Shown here: piece by piece, positions 27,015 to 35,705 of the stretch
Layout of the letters: the number at the start of each line of letters is the position of its first letter
Position numbering within the stretch: position 1 is the first letter of the stretch
Assembly (NCBI RefSeq): GCF_000685275.1
Contig: NZ_ARYK01000004.1
Span: 124,001-188,000 of the forward strand
Length of the DNA: 64,000 nt
Source: Hyphomonas johnsonii MHS-2
GTDB taxonomy: Bacteria; Pseudomonadota; Alphaproteobacteria; Caulobacterales; Hyphomonadaceae
Reading direction: 5' to 3'
The notes under the pieces: model-generated
The model's database searches: none
The model's input: the letters and a program-made list of their open reading frames with translations, nothing else
What the model was told of the DNA's origin: nothing
Translations under genes and position numbers: made by a program

Positions 27015-27055
27015 GCGGTTTTTCCCGCTGTCAGGACGACGCATGTTTGATTTGG

Positions 27056-27075
27056 TCCACGGCTAAGGTCGTGGA
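27056..27075 (+). promoter_or_regulatory. Leader hairpin before the flagellin ribosome binding site
   Basis: TCCACG and CGTGGA form a 6-bp perfect stem around an 8-nt loop, ending 23 nt before the GTG start. FlbT, encoded just downstream, is known in Caulobacter to act on the flagellin mRNA leader, so this hairpin is a candidate target. That link is inference. Confidence 0.45.
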
Positions 27076-27098
27076 AGAAAATTCAGAGGTACCAAACA

Positions 27099-28346
27099 GT
27101 GTCTAGCATTCTCACAAATAACAGCGCCATGGTCGCACTCGACACCCTGCGCAACATCAACAAGAATCTTGCGACCGTTCAGAGCGAGATTTCGACCGGC
27201 AAGAAAATTTCTTCTGCCAAAGACAACGCCGCCATCTGGGCCATCTCCACGGTCATGTCGACGGATGTTGAAAGCTTCAAGACGATTTCCGAATCGCTGA
27301 ACCTCGGCTCTTCCACTGTTGGCGTGGCACGCGCCGGCGCTGAAGACGTTGTGGCCCGCCTTCAGGACATGAAAAGCCTGATCGTGTCAGCTCAGCAGAG
27401 CAACGTTGACCGCACGAAGATCCAGACCGAGATTGAAAACCTGACGAGCAACATCACGACGACTGTCGGTGGTGCGCAGTTCAACGGTCTCAACCTGCTC
27501 GACGGCAGCTCGACGGCAGACGTCGACGTCCTGGCATCGCTCGATCGCTCGTCTTCGGGCACTGTTGCCGCTTCCTATATCAGCGTTGCACGCGCAGACC
27601 TGTCGCTGAACAGCGCGGCATCGGCTGCAACGTTCGGCTCCACGGGTGTGACCGATACGTCGATCATCAACAACGGCGGCGTCAACGCCGGTACGGCAGC
27701 TACGGTTGCTACCGCAGGTTCGCAGGCAATCACCATCGCGACTGTCGCCGATGGCTACAGCTACCGCCTCGTTCTTGACGACTCCGCTGATGCGAACAGC
27801 ATTGGCCAGCGCACGTTCGAATATGTTGCCGGAACCGATGACAGCGCCAACTCGGTCGCTGCCAACCTTGCCAACCAGCTGTCGGTCTTCCTTTCTGCAA
27901 CCGGTGACACGAACTACTCGGTTTCACGTACGGATGATGTCATCACCATCACCAACAATTCCGGTGCTGATCTCGACATCACGGCTGAATCGGCAAACGA
28001 CGGTACAGCTGGCGTCAGCGCTGGTGGCCTCGGTAATCTGGCCGCTATCGACGTGACGACGGATGCTGGTGCTGCTGCTGCCCTGACATCGATCGAAGGC
28101 CTGCTGCAGACTGCAATCGACGCAGCTGCTTCGTTCGGTTCGTCGCAAAAGCGTATCGAAAACCAGAGCGAATTCGTTTCGAAGCTGGTCGACTCGATGA
28201 CAACCGGTATCGGTGGTCTGACGGACGCCGACATGGAAGCGGCATCTGCCCGCCTCCAGGCCCTGCAAGTCCAGCAGCAGCTTGGTGTTCAGGCTCTGTC
28301 GATTGCCAACCAGTCGCCGCAGTCGCTGCTGTCGCTGTTCCGCTAG
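27099..28346 (+). CDS. Flagellin
   Basis: Filament subunit. The 415-residue protein starts at GTG 27099 with AGAGG about 8 nt upstream. Its N-terminal D0/D1 region (SILTNNSAMVALDTLRNINK, then STGKKISSAKDNAA) and C-terminal helix (ASARLQALQVQQQLGVQALS, then IANQSPQSLLSLFR) are typical alphaproteobacterial flagellin ends. The middle (about 170-320) is longer than in the short Caulobacter flagellins and contains a flagellin-IN-like module (GYSYRLVLDDSADA, DVITITNNSGADL). Only one flagellin gene is in the window. It ends at a strong terminator and is followed by flaF and flbT. Confidence 0.96.
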   Translation: MSSILTNNSAMVALDTLRNINKNLATVQSEISTGKKISSAKDNAAIWAISTVMSTDVESFKTISESLNLGSSTVGVARAGAEDVVARLQDMKSLIVSAQQSNVDRTKIQTEIENLTSNITTTVGGAQFNGLNLLDGSSTADVDVLASLDRSSSGTVAASYISVARADLSLNSAASAATFGSTGVTDTSIINNGGVNAGTAATVATAGSQAITIATVADGYSYRLVLDDSADANSIGQRTFEYVAGTDDSANSVAANLANQLSVFLSATGDTNYSVSRTDDVITITNNSGADLDITAESANDGTAGVSAGGLGNLAAIDVTTDAGAAAALTSIEGLLQTAIDAAASFGSSQKRIENQSEFVSKLVDSMTTGIGGLTDADMEAASARLQALQVQQQLGVQALSIANQSPQSLLSLFR

Positions 28347-28356
28347 TAGACAAATG

Positions 28357-28381
28357 GCCCGGGCGCTTTCTGCGCCCGGGC
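28357..28381 (+). terminator. Rho-independent terminator after flagellin
   Basis: A perfect 10-bp GC-rich stem (GCCCGGGCGC with GCGCCCGGGC) around a TTTCT loop, followed by TTCTT, 11 nt after the flagellin stop. It probably limits read-through into flaF. Confidence 0.88.
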
Positions 28382-28411
28382 TTCTTACCTTAAAGTCCTT
28401 GGGAGGACGCT

Positions 28412-28801
28412 TTGCAAAACTTGGCTTTCAAGGCCTACGGCGAGGTTCAACAACGCACCGCCGGTGAAAAAGAGATCGAATACGCTCTCTTTCAGCAAAT
28501 TACCGAAGCTCTTGAAGACGTATCCGAACCGGACACCGTATCGCCCGGCACCTGGGGCGACGCCATTTATCGCAATCAGCAATTGTGGACCCTTCTCGCA
28601 ACCGACCTTATGAGCGACGCAAATGCGCTGCCGGCTGAAACCAGGCAGCAGCTGCTGGGCATTGCCCAATTCGTGCGGCAATACAGCATGCGTGTGCTCG
28701 CTGGCGAAGGCGACATCTCCGAACTTATCGAAGTTAACCGGACCATCATGGCCGGACTCTCGGGCGCGGGCGCGCCCACCCCCAACGGAGAAAGTTCCTG
28801 A
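28412..28801 (+). CDS. flaF: Flagellar biosynthesis regulator FlaF
   Basis: Positive factor for flagellin synthesis or secretion in alphaproteobacteria. The 129-residue protein starts at TTG 28412, placed by a strong GGGAGGA 5-11 nt upstream; no ATG is close by. Conserved features are AYGEVQQRTAGEKEIEYALF near the start and LWTLLATDL in the centre, with SMRVLAGEGDISELIEVNRT near the end. The stop overlaps the flbT start by one base (TGATG). Confidence 0.92.
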   Translation: MQNLAFKAYGEVQQRTAGEKEIEYALFQQITEALEDVSEPDTVSPGTWGDAIYRNQQLWTLLATDLMSDANALPAETRQQLLGIAQFVRQYSMRVLAGEGDISELIEVNRTIMAGLSGAGAPTPNGESS

Positions 28802-29235
28802 TGTCAGGATTGGTACTGAAAATCGGACCCGGCGAGCGGTTCATCGTCAATGGCGCAGTTCTCGAAAACGGAGACAAGCCCGCCCGGATACGCATTACCG
28901 AAGGTGACGTTCGCGTGCTGCGATGCCGCGATGCCCTCAGGCCCGAAGAAGTCAACACGCCCGTCAAGCAGATCTATTACGCTGTCCAGCTTCTCATCAC
29001 CGGCGATCTCGAAGAAGACGGCACACTGCCGGCAATCGATGCCGAATGCGCCAAGCTGCTCGACGTGTTCGAGTCGATCGATGCAGACCTGATCCCGACA
29101 CTGCGCTCGATGGTGAGCCGCGGAAACTATTACTCGGCGCTCTGCCACCTGCGCCAGATCCTCGCGATCGAAGACGAATTGCTGACGCGGTTCGCCAAGC
29201 CGGTCACGCGGGAACCTGCGACGAAGGTTGCCTGA
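28801..29235 (+). CDS. flbT: Flagellin mRNA regulator FlbT
   Basis: Post-transcriptional regulator that in Caulobacter destabilises flagellin mRNA when hook assembly is incomplete. The 144-residue protein has the FlbT opening LKIGPGERFIVNGAVLENG and a conserved VNTPVKQIYYAVQLLI (about 57-72), then a helical C-terminal half. It is translationally coupled to flaF, its known antagonist, and lies behind the flagellin gene it is expected to control. Confidence 0.94.
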   Translation: MSGLVLKIGPGERFIVNGAVLENGDKPARIRITEGDVRVLRCRDALRPEEVNTPVKQIYYAVQLLITGDLEEDGTLPAIDAECAKLLDVFESIDADLIPTLRSMVSRGNYYSALCHLRQILAIEDELLTRFAKPVTREPATKVA

Positions 29236-29238
29236 CCG

Positions 29239-30072
29239 ATGTTCCAGCCCGTCATTCCCCTGACTGGCAACAGCGGCTGGAAGTTTCTGGAGGCGACCTA
29301 TGACCGCCAGCTGGAAAGCCACTCCAAGTCTCCGCAGGTGCGCCTTGATCGCGATTACCTGACCGAGAAGTTCTCCGAACCGGTCGCGGTCGAAGACCTG
29401 CTGAAGGACAAACGCCTCCTGCGCGTCGCCTTGACGGCATTCGACCTTGGCGGCGAGGAATGGAAGGGTGGGTTCATCCGGAAGGTTCTCGAAGAGGTGG
29501 TCGACCCCGAGAGCAGTTTCCTCGCACGGCTCAACAATCCCAAGTATACGCAGTTTGCGGAGGCGCTTGCGCCCAAGGACGGCGTGATTTCACTCACGCC
29601 GGCGAACCTCGCAAAGATGGCAACCGATTTCGAAACGGCATCTTTCGAATCTGCGGTCGGCGAGGTCGATGACGACATGCGCCTCAGCCTGAACTACAAA
29701 TCCGAGATCGGCACCATTCTCGGCAACGGGTCCAGCGACAATGCAATCCTCTATCGCATGCTCGGCGACGTCCCGATGCGGACTGTCCTTGAAGGTGCGA
29801 TGAACCTGCCATCCGACATCCGCAACCTGCCGATCGAGCGGCAGGCGGAAATATTGAAGGGGCGGCTGCAGAGCACGTTGGGGATCCAGAAGCTGACCGA
29901 CCTGAAATCGCCTGAAATGGTTGAGAAGGTCATCCAGCGCTACCACGCCATGCAGGCCATTTCGCAATCCATCAATGCAACGTCGCCCGGCGCGGCCGCG
30001 CTTACCCTGCTCAACAATGCTGTCGGCTTTGGCGCCCAAGCCAGCCAGAACCTGTTCCTCAGCATCCTTTGA
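29239..30072 (+). CDS. DUF1217 flagellar-cluster protein
   Basis: A 277-residue, mostly helical protein without signal peptide, containing pairs of similar segments (LLKDKRLLRVALTAFDLGGE; the FIRKVLEEVVDPESSFLARL stretch; later NLPSDIRNLPIERQAEILKG) as in the DUF1217 family. These proteins occur in flagellar operons of alphaproteobacteria; their role is not defined. It starts 3 nt after flbT and meets fliI end to end, so it closes the flaF-flbT operon. Confidence 0.75.
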   Translation: MFQPVIPLTGNSGWKFLEATYDRQLESHSKSPQVRLDRDYLTEKFSEPVAVEDLLKDKRLLRVALTAFDLGGEEWKGGFIRKVLEEVVDPESSFLARLNNPKYTQFAEALAPKDGVISLTPANLAKMATDFETASFESAVGEVDDDMRLSLNYKSEIGTILGNGSSDNAILYRMLGDVPMRTVLEGAMNLPSDIRNLPIERQAEILKGRLQSTLGIQKLTDLKSPEMVEKVIQRYHAMQAISQSINATSPGAAALTLLNNAVGFGAQASQNLFLSIL

Positions 30073-31437
30073 TCAGCTGACGGACGGAGCGTCGGCCACA
30101 GGCTGCGTACCGGAATCCACGTCTTGTTGCAGGATTTCACGAAGCGCGTCGAAGGCCGCATCCATGCCGCCGGAATTCCGCGTCCCGGCAAACCGGTCGA
30201 GGTGGGCAAACAGGGCAATCGCCCGGTCGGCGTCCACATCCTTGCCGAATTCGTAGAGGTTCGCGCGCAGCATCGGCGCGATCTCTTCGTACAGCGCGAA
30301 CATGCGGCGCCCTTCGCGTATCAGCGCGTTCTCCTCTTCCGTCGCGGCGTGCGGCAAGGCGCGTGACACGCTGCGCAAGATGTCGATGGCCGGATAGCGG
30401 CCCCGCTCGGCAATGTCGCGCGACAGGATGACGTGGCCGTCCAGAATTCCGCGGATCATGTCGGCCACAGGTTCCTCCATGTCCGACCCAGCCACCAGAA
30501 CCGAATAGATCGCCGTCACATCGCCCTTGCTGCCGACACCGGGTCCGGCTCTTTCGGCCAGTTCGGCAATGACCCGGACGGTCGATGGCGGAAAGGCATT
30601 CAGCGCGGGCGTTTCACCAGCGAGCAGGGCGGTCTCGCGGTGGGCCTCGGCGAACCGTGTGATCGAATCGAACAGGAGGAGGACGTTCTTGCCTTCATCG
30701 CGAAAGTGCTCGACCGCCGCCATGGCGCAATAGGCGGCCCGCTTCTTGGCGCCGGGCGGTTCGCTCGCTGTCGCCGCGACGACGACTGTCTTCGAGAGGA
30801 TCGACTGGGGCAGGACGTTTCGCACGAAGTCGTTCACTTCCCGGCTGCGTTCGCCGATCAGGGCAATCACCACCCTGTCGGCATCCATGCCCGCTGCAAG
30901 CGACCCGAGGAATGTCGATTTGCCAACGCCGGATCCGGCAAACAGGCCCAGCCGCTGGCCGCGGCAGATCGGCAGCATCGTGTCGGTCACCATCCAGCCG
31001 GATGCCAGGCGCGGCCCGATGCCCCTGCGGGCATGGGCCGGCAGGGGTGCGGCGTGCAGCCGGCGCTTGGTTGCGTGAGTCGCTTCGACCGCGTTTTCGC
31101 CGCTGGTGATGTCGCCGCGATAGTTAACGATCTGTCCCAGCCAATGATCGCCAGGTTCGATCCTGGCCTCCTGTTCGATCTGGACAGGGTCGCCGATCCG
31201 TATCGCGTCGCAAGGCGAAAACAGCAGGGCGGTCACGCTGTCCCCCGACACGCTCAGGATCTCTCCGAGAACCGTAAAACCCGGTTTTTCTATGATTATT
31301 TCATTCCCGACGCCTGCAAGCTCGCTGATGCCGGCAATCTTGATCACGCCCGGCGCGACATCGGTCACCGTGCCCCAGAGCCTGAACAGCCTGAGTGAGG
31401 AGGAGGAGACCGCCATCGGCATGGAGCAAACCTTCAT
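30073..31437 (-). CDS. fliI: Flagellar export ATPase FliI
   Basis: Hexameric ATPase of the flagellar type III export system. The 454-residue protein has an F1-beta-like N-terminal domain (about 20-95), a Walker A GSGVGKS (168-174), Walker B LLLFDSITRFA, and a C-terminal segment with the SRALPHAATEEENALIR region. Starts at 31437, 31422 or 31416 are possible; the 31422 ATG has AAGG 8 nt upstream. It stands alone on the minus strand, divergent from flgB. Its partner fliJ lies 5.7 kb away at the end of the flgB operon. Confidence 0.95.
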   Translation of the reverse strand: MKVCSMPMAVSSSSLRLFRLWGTVTDVAPGVIKIAGISELAGVGNEIIIEKPGFTVLGEILSVSGDSVTALLFSPCDAIRIGDPVQIEQEARIEPGDHWLGQIVNYRGDITSGENAVEATHATKRRLHAAPLPAHARRGIGPRLASGWMVTDTMLPICRGQRLGLFAGSGVGKSTFLGSLAAGMDADRVVIALIGERSREVNDFVRNVLPQSILSKTVVVAATASEPPGAKKRAAYCAMAAVEHFRDEGKNVLLLFDSITRFAEAHRETALLAGETPALNAFPPSTVRVIAELAERAGPGVGSKGDVTAIYSVLVAGSDMEEPVADMIRGILDGHVILSRDIAERGRYPAIDILRSVSRALPHAATEEENALIREGRRMFALYEEIAPMLRANLYEFGKDVDADRAIALFAHLDRFAGTRNSGGMDAAFDALREILQQDVDSGTQPVADAPSVS

Positions 31438-31506
31438 ACGAAATTAACGCTTTCTTTAACATAAGTTACCAAATGTTGTGATGCGGTTAACCAAAGTGAA
31501 TCGGCC
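31438..31506. promoter_or_regulatory. Divergent fliI/flgB region with three TTAAC half-sites
   Basis: TTAAC at 31444 and again at 31456 are 12 bp apart, one base longer than the CtrA spacing; TTAACC follows at 31487. A related TTAACCAAA sequence also precedes the fliK/flgJ pair. Confidence 0.35.
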
Positions 31507-31866
31507 ATGATTTCCGAACTCCCAATGTTTCAGATTCTCGGCGCCATGGCGCGCCATGCTGCCGAGAGCCAGAAGGTGAGCGCGACCAATATCGCGCATG
31601 CCAACCAGCCCGGCTACAAGGCGGCCGAGGTGGAATCATTCGAACAGTTCATGGCGCGCGCCGCGTCGGGCACCGCGCCCGAAGGCCTGATGGCGGCGTT
31701 CAAGAGCGAAGAGGCCAACGCGCCCGCCGCGCCGAACGGAAACACGGTCAACCTCGAGCACGAATTGCTCAGTTCGGCCGACGCCATGAGCCAGCACCAG
31801 CTGGCACTGACAGTTTACACGAAATCTCTGGACCTGTTGCGCACCGCAATGGGCAAGAGAAGCTAA
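31507..31866 (+). CDS. flgB: Flagellar proximal rod protein FlgB
   Basis: Rod subunit. The 119-residue protein has the N-terminal axial pattern SATNIAHANQPGYKAAEVES (about 26-45) and a C-terminal helix SSADAMSQHQLALTVYTKSL typical of FlgB. It opens the eight-gene operon flgB-flgC-fliE-fliQ-flhA-fliR-flhB-fliJ, whose first three products are exported together as the earliest rod parts. Confidence 0.93.
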   Translation: MISELPMFQILGAMARHAAESQKVSATNIAHANQPGYKAAEVESFEQFMARAASGTAPEGLMAAFKSEEANAPAAPNGNTVNLEHELLSSADAMSQHQLALTVYTKSLDLLRTAMGKRS

Positions 31867-31878
31867 GGGGCAGCCAGG

Positions 31879-32262
31879 ATGAACCCTCTCAAGGCGATCA
31901 TGCAGCAGGCATCTTCGGGGATGCAGCTTGAGTCCCGGCGGATCACCGTCGCGGCCGAAAACATCTCCAACGTCGACACCCCCGGCTATCACAAGAAAAT
32001 GATTGCCGTTGAATCGGCGCTGACGCCCGGCCAGCAATTCTCGGTGACCAAGGAAATGCTTGACCAGAGCCCTGGCGAGCGCAGCTACAACCCATCGCAC
32101 CCGATGGCCGACCAGGACGGCTATGTCACGATGTCGAACGTATCGCTCGTCATGGAGATGGCAGACCTGCGCGAAGCCAACCGGTCCTATGAAGCCAACC
32201 TCAACGCGTTCCAGCAGGCGCGGTCCATGTACAGTTCGCTGCTCGATATCTTGCGTCGCTAG
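31879..32262 (+). CDS. flgC: Flagellar proximal rod protein FlgC
   Basis: Rod subunit. The 127-residue protein carries VAAENISNVDTPGYHKKMIA (about 24-43) and the C-terminal MADLREANRSYEANLNAFQQ helix of FlgC. It follows flgB by 12 nt. Confidence 0.95.
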   Translation: MNPLKAIMQQASSGMQLESRRITVAAENISNVDTPGYHKKMIAVESALTPGQQFSVTKEMLDQSPGERSYNPSHPMADQDGYVTMSNVSLVMEMADLREANRSYEANLNAFQQARSMYSSLLDILRR

Positions 32263-32279
32263 GGAGGCGAAGTGAATTC

Positions 32280-32576
32280 ATGTCCACTGTAAGTTTCAAC
32301 GCCTATACCGCGCTCAACACGACGCGGCCCACGGATAACACGCAGGCCACCGGCAAGGCGGCAGCCGACACGAATCCCATTGCCGAGGGCGTCTCCGATT
32401 TCCGTGCCGCGATGCAACAGGCTGAAAAGACGACGATGGAAACGGTCGTTTCCGGCGCTGACCCGCACGCCATGGTGGCCGCGCTGGCCAATGCCGAACT
32501 CATGCTGGATGCCGCCGTGACCATCCGCGACAAGGTCGTCGAAGCCTATCAGGAATTGCTGCGAATGCCCGTCTAG
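32280..32576 (+). CDS. fliE: MS-ring/rod adaptor FliE
   Basis: Links the export gate and MS ring to the rod. The 98-residue protein has a Thr/Ala-rich N-terminus and the conserved FliE core DFRAAMQQAEKTTMETVVSG, then a helix ending DKVVEAYQELLRMPV. Length is usual. Located between flgC and fliQ as in many alphaproteobacteria. Confidence 0.93.
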   Translation: MSTVSFNAYTALNTTRPTDNTQATGKAAADTNPIAEGVSDFRAAMQQAEKTTMETVVSGADPHAMVAALANAELMLDAAVTIRDKVVEAYQELLRMPV

Positions 32577-32592
32577 GGTCCGGGAGAGCGTG

Positions 32593-32856
32593 ATGTCTGA
32601 GGCCGAAATCTTCGAAATCCTGCGCGCCCACATATGGGGCGCAACCATGATGGCGATGCCTATCCTCGCCTGCACGCTGATCGTTGGCTTCGCCATCGGC
32701 CTGCTGCAGGCCCTCACGTCGATCCAGGAAATCACGCTCACCTTCATCCCCAAAGTGCTGGTGGTCGTGATCGTGTTCTTTCTCTCGCTCGGATACATGA
32801 CCAGGATCTGCATCGACCTGTTCAACGATTCGGTATTGCCGCTCATTGCCCGATAG
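32593..32856 (+). CDS. fliQ: Flagellar export gate protein FliQ
   Basis: Small inner-membrane gate protein. The 87-residue product has two transmembrane helices (about 17-37 and 52-73) and the FliQ signature GLLQALTSIQEITLTFIPK between them. ATG 32593 is preferred over the adjacent GTG 32590; GGGAGAG precedes it. Confidence 0.95.
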   Translation: MSEAEIFEILRAHIWGATMMAMPILACTLIVGFAIGLLQALTSIQEITLTFIPKVLVVVIVFFLSLGYMTRICIDLFNDSVLPLIAR

Positions 32857-32863
32857 GTCTCCC

Positions 32864-34942
32864 GTGCAGTCATCAAATTCCTTTGGTCTGGCCCGGCCGA
32901 CTTCCTTGCTGGCCATTGGCCTCATGGTTGTCATCCTGGTGATGATCCTGCCGGTGCCGTCATGGGTGATGGATATCGGCCTGACACTGTCATTCGCCTT
33001 TGCGATCCTGATCTTCGCGACGGCCGTGTTTATCGAACGTCCGCTGGATTTCTCCTCCTTTCCCAGTGTCCTGCTGGCATCCCTGATCCTGCGGCTGGCG
33101 CTCAACGTCTCTTCGACGAAGCTGATCATCGGTGAAGGCCATACCGGCACGCACGCGGCCGGCAAGGTCATCGAGGGCTTCGCCATGTTCATCATGGGCG
33201 GAAACCTGTTTGTCGGGCTCGTCGTCTTCAGCGTGCTGGTGATCGTGAACTTCATGGTCATCACCAAGGGTGCCGGCCGCATGGCGGAAGTCGGTGCACG
33301 GTTTGCGCTCGACGCCATGCCCGGCAAGCAGCTCGCAATCGACTCCGACCTGGCGGTCGGCGCAATCACGCACGAGGAAGCCAAGAAGCGCCGTCAGCGC
33401 GAACAGGAAGAGGCGTCCTTTCTCGGCTCCCTCGATGGTGCCTCCAAATTCGTCAAGGGCGACGCCATTGCCGGCCTGCTGATCACCGCTCTGAACCTGC
33501 TTGCCGGGATCGGCATCGGCCTGACGGTGCATCACCTCAGCTTCGCCGAGGCGCTCAGCAATTATTCCATCCTGACTGTCGGTGATGGCCTGGTCTCCCA
33601 GGTTCCCGCCGTGATCGTCTCGGTCGCTTCCGCCCTGCTGCTGTCCAAGGGCCGCGAAGAAGGCGCGATCGACCTTGCCCTTGTCGCGCAACTCGGCAGC
33701 AACGTTGCCGCGCTGATGATCGTTGCCGGCATCCTGTTTGTCTTCGCGCTCTTCCCGGGCCTTCCCTTCGTGCCCTTCATCATGGCGTCAGGCGGCTTTG
33801 CGACGGCCGCCGTTATTGTCAGGCGCCGCAGCCGCGCGAAAGAAACGGAGCAGGAAGAGGTCGACGAACTGGACGTGCCGGCACCTCTGAAATTCGGTGA
33901 TTCGATTTCCGCCGACGAAATCCACCTCGAAGTCTCGCCTGACCTCGTGAACCTCGTCCTCGTCGGCGAGAATGGCTTTGAGAGCCGGATCCACAAGATC
34001 CGCCGGTACATCGCCGAGGAATACGGATTTGTCCTGCCGCCAATCCGGATGACCGACAATCCGACGCTGAAGCGGAACGAATACCGTATCCGCATCCAGG
34101 GCGTGCGTATCGATACCGGCCTGTTGCGCCCGGGTTCCATCCTTGCGCTCATGGAAGACGACCAGCTGCCTCACCTGCAGGGCGAAAAGGTCAAGGAACC
34201 GGTCTACAAGGCGGCCGCACGCTGGCTGCCGAACAGCAAGAAGCAGGAACTCGCTGCCAGTGGCGTGCCGGTCGTCGAACCGATCGAAGTCCTGGCCACG
34301 CACATGCTTGAAGTGATCCAGTCCAACTTCTCGCTGATCTTCACGCGCATGGTGATGCTCGACACGCTGGACGCGCTGACAACCGTCACGGACAGCGACC
34401 GTGCTGCCGCCAACCGGCGCTTCCTCGATGAATACATTCCCGGCAAGGTCAGCCCGGAACTGTTGCTGTCCGTCATCAGGCTGCTGCTCGAAGAGCGCGT
34501 CTCAATTCGCAACCTGTTCCTGATCATCGAGACGATGGCCGAAGTGAAGGCAACCTCGTCCGGCCTGCAACGCACGGTCGAGCTCGTCCGCCAGCGTCTC
34601 GCCTTCCAGATTGTCGACCGCCTGCAGGACGACCAGGGCCGCCTGCCGCTGGTCCAGCTGTCCACTGCATGGGAACAGCGGTTCTCCCAATACGAGGTCA
34701 ATGGCGAGAACGGTTCCAGCGACATCGCCCTGCCGCCCGAAATGTTCGGCGAACTGACCAGCGAAGTGCAGTCGAAGCTGAACGAAGCGGCGAAAAAGGG
34801 CGTGATCGCGTCCATCGCAACATCGTCGCGGCGACGCCGCTTCCTGCAAACCGTGCTTGTCAGCAAAGGCATCCGCAATTCCGTCCTGGCCTATGAGGAA
34901 ATCAGCGCGAAGACCAAGCCGTATATTATCGGCGTTGTCTGA
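32864..34942 (+). CDS. flhA: Flagellar export gate protein FlhA
   Basis: Nonameric inner-membrane protein that uses the proton-motive force and docks export cargo. The 692-residue protein has eight predicted membrane helices in the first about 330 residues, with the FHIPEP-type loop segment FALDAMPGKQLAIDSDL, and a large cytoplasmic C-terminal domain (about 345-692) including RLLLEERVSIRNLFLIIE. I prefer GTG 32864 (AGGTC upstream, 7 nt after fliQ) to TTG 32846, which would overlap fliQ. The stop overlaps the fliR start. Confidence 0.95.
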   Translation: MQSSNSFGLARPTSLLAIGLMVVILVMILPVPSWVMDIGLTLSFAFAILIFATAVFIERPLDFSSFPSVLLASLILRLALNVSSTKLIIGEGHTGTHAAGKVIEGFAMFIMGGNLFVGLVVFSVLVIVNFMVITKGAGRMAEVGARFALDAMPGKQLAIDSDLAVGAITHEEAKKRRQREQEEASFLGSLDGASKFVKGDAIAGLLITALNLLAGIGIGLTVHHLSFAEALSNYSILTVGDGLVSQVPAVIVSVASALLLSKGREEGAIDLALVAQLGSNVAALMIVAGILFVFALFPGLPFVPFIMASGGFATAAVIVRRRSRAKETEQEEVDELDVPAPLKFGDSISADEIHLEVSPDLVNLVLVGENGFESRIHKIRRYIAEEYGFVLPPIRMTDNPTLKRNEYRIRIQGVRIDTGLLRPGSILALMEDDQLPHLQGEKVKEPVYKAAARWLPNSKKQELAASGVPVVEPIEVLATHMLEVIQSNFSLIFTRMVMLDTLDALTTVTDSDRAAANRRFLDEYIPGKVSPELLLSVIRLLLEERVSIRNLFLIIETMAEVKATSSGLQRTVELVRQRLAFQIVDRLQDDQGRLPLVQLSTAWEQRFSQYEVNGENGSSDIALPPEMFGELTSEVQSKLNEAAKKGVIASIATSSRRRRFLQTVLVSKGIRNSVLAYEEISAKTKPYIIGVV

Positions 34943-35697
34943 TGGACCAGTTGGCAACCCTGTCCGGGCCGCTGGCGTCCTGGCTCGCGTTGTTCATCGT
35001 GGTTGTCGCACGGCTGTCCTTTGTCGTCGTCTTCATGCCGGGCATCGGAGAACAGGTCATTCCGATCCAGATGCGCCTGCTTGTGCTGCTTGCGCTTTCG
35101 GTGACGCTCGCCTCGACAGGCGTTGTCGCCGTTCCGTCACTGTATCCGCTTTCCGGCTATGCAGCGGTCCTGGCCAGCGAGGTCACGATCGGGTTCTTCC
35201 TCGGGGCGCTCTTGCGCGTATCTGTCTGGATGTTGAGCATCGCCGGGACAATCATCTCCCAGTCGATCGGCCTGTCGCAACTGCTGGGCGTGGCGCTCGA
35301 ACACGAAGCGCAGGCAATGACGGCGAACCTGCTGTCGATGGCCGGCGCGGCGATTCTCCTGTCGGCGGACTTCCATCTCAACGCGGTCGCATCCCTGATG
35401 CGCCTTTACGAAGATATTCCGGTCGGCGCCCTGGCATCGCTCGATATCGAGATGATCATACAGCGCAGCTTCTCGGCTGTCGGCTTTGCCGTCCTGCTGG
35501 CCTGGCCCTTTGTTGCCGTGAACCTTCTCTACAATATCTGTCTCGGCTTCATCAACAAGGCGCTGCCCCAGCTGATGGTGGCCTTCGTCGGTGCGCCGCT
35601 GCTCATCGGCGGGGGCATGATCCTGCTCGGGCTGTCGGTCACCGGCGTGCTGATGGTCTGGAAGGACCGCGTCCTCCAGGTTGTCGGATGGATGTGA
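34942..35697 (+). CDS. fliR: Flagellar export gate protein FliR
   Basis: Inner-membrane gate subunit completing FliP5Q4R1. The 251-residue protein has about six hydrophobic helices and the conserved QSIGLSQLLGVALEHEAQAM region (about 110-130), which corresponds to the gate-plug area. It is coupled to flhA (TGATG) and followed 8 nt later by flhB. Confidence 0.93.
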   Translation: MDQLATLSGPLASWLALFIVVVARLSFVVVFMPGIGEQVIPIQMRLLVLLALSVTLASTGVVAVPSLYPLSGYAAVLASEVTIGFFLGALLRVSVWMLSIAGTIISQSIGLSQLLGVALEHEAQAMTANLLSMAGAAILLSADFHLNAVASLMRLYEDIPVGALASLDIEMIIQRSFSAVGFAVLLAWPFVAVNLLYNICLGFINKALPQLMVAFVGAPLLIGGGMILLGLSVTGVLMVWKDRVLQVVGWM

Positions 35698-35705
35698 GGT
35701 AGGGC

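Noticed and set aside
27008..27028. Sigma-54 promoter candidate before flagellin (GG near 27014, GC at 27027)
   Set aside because: The distance between the GG and GC elements is off by one base, and the -24 element does not match TGGCAC.
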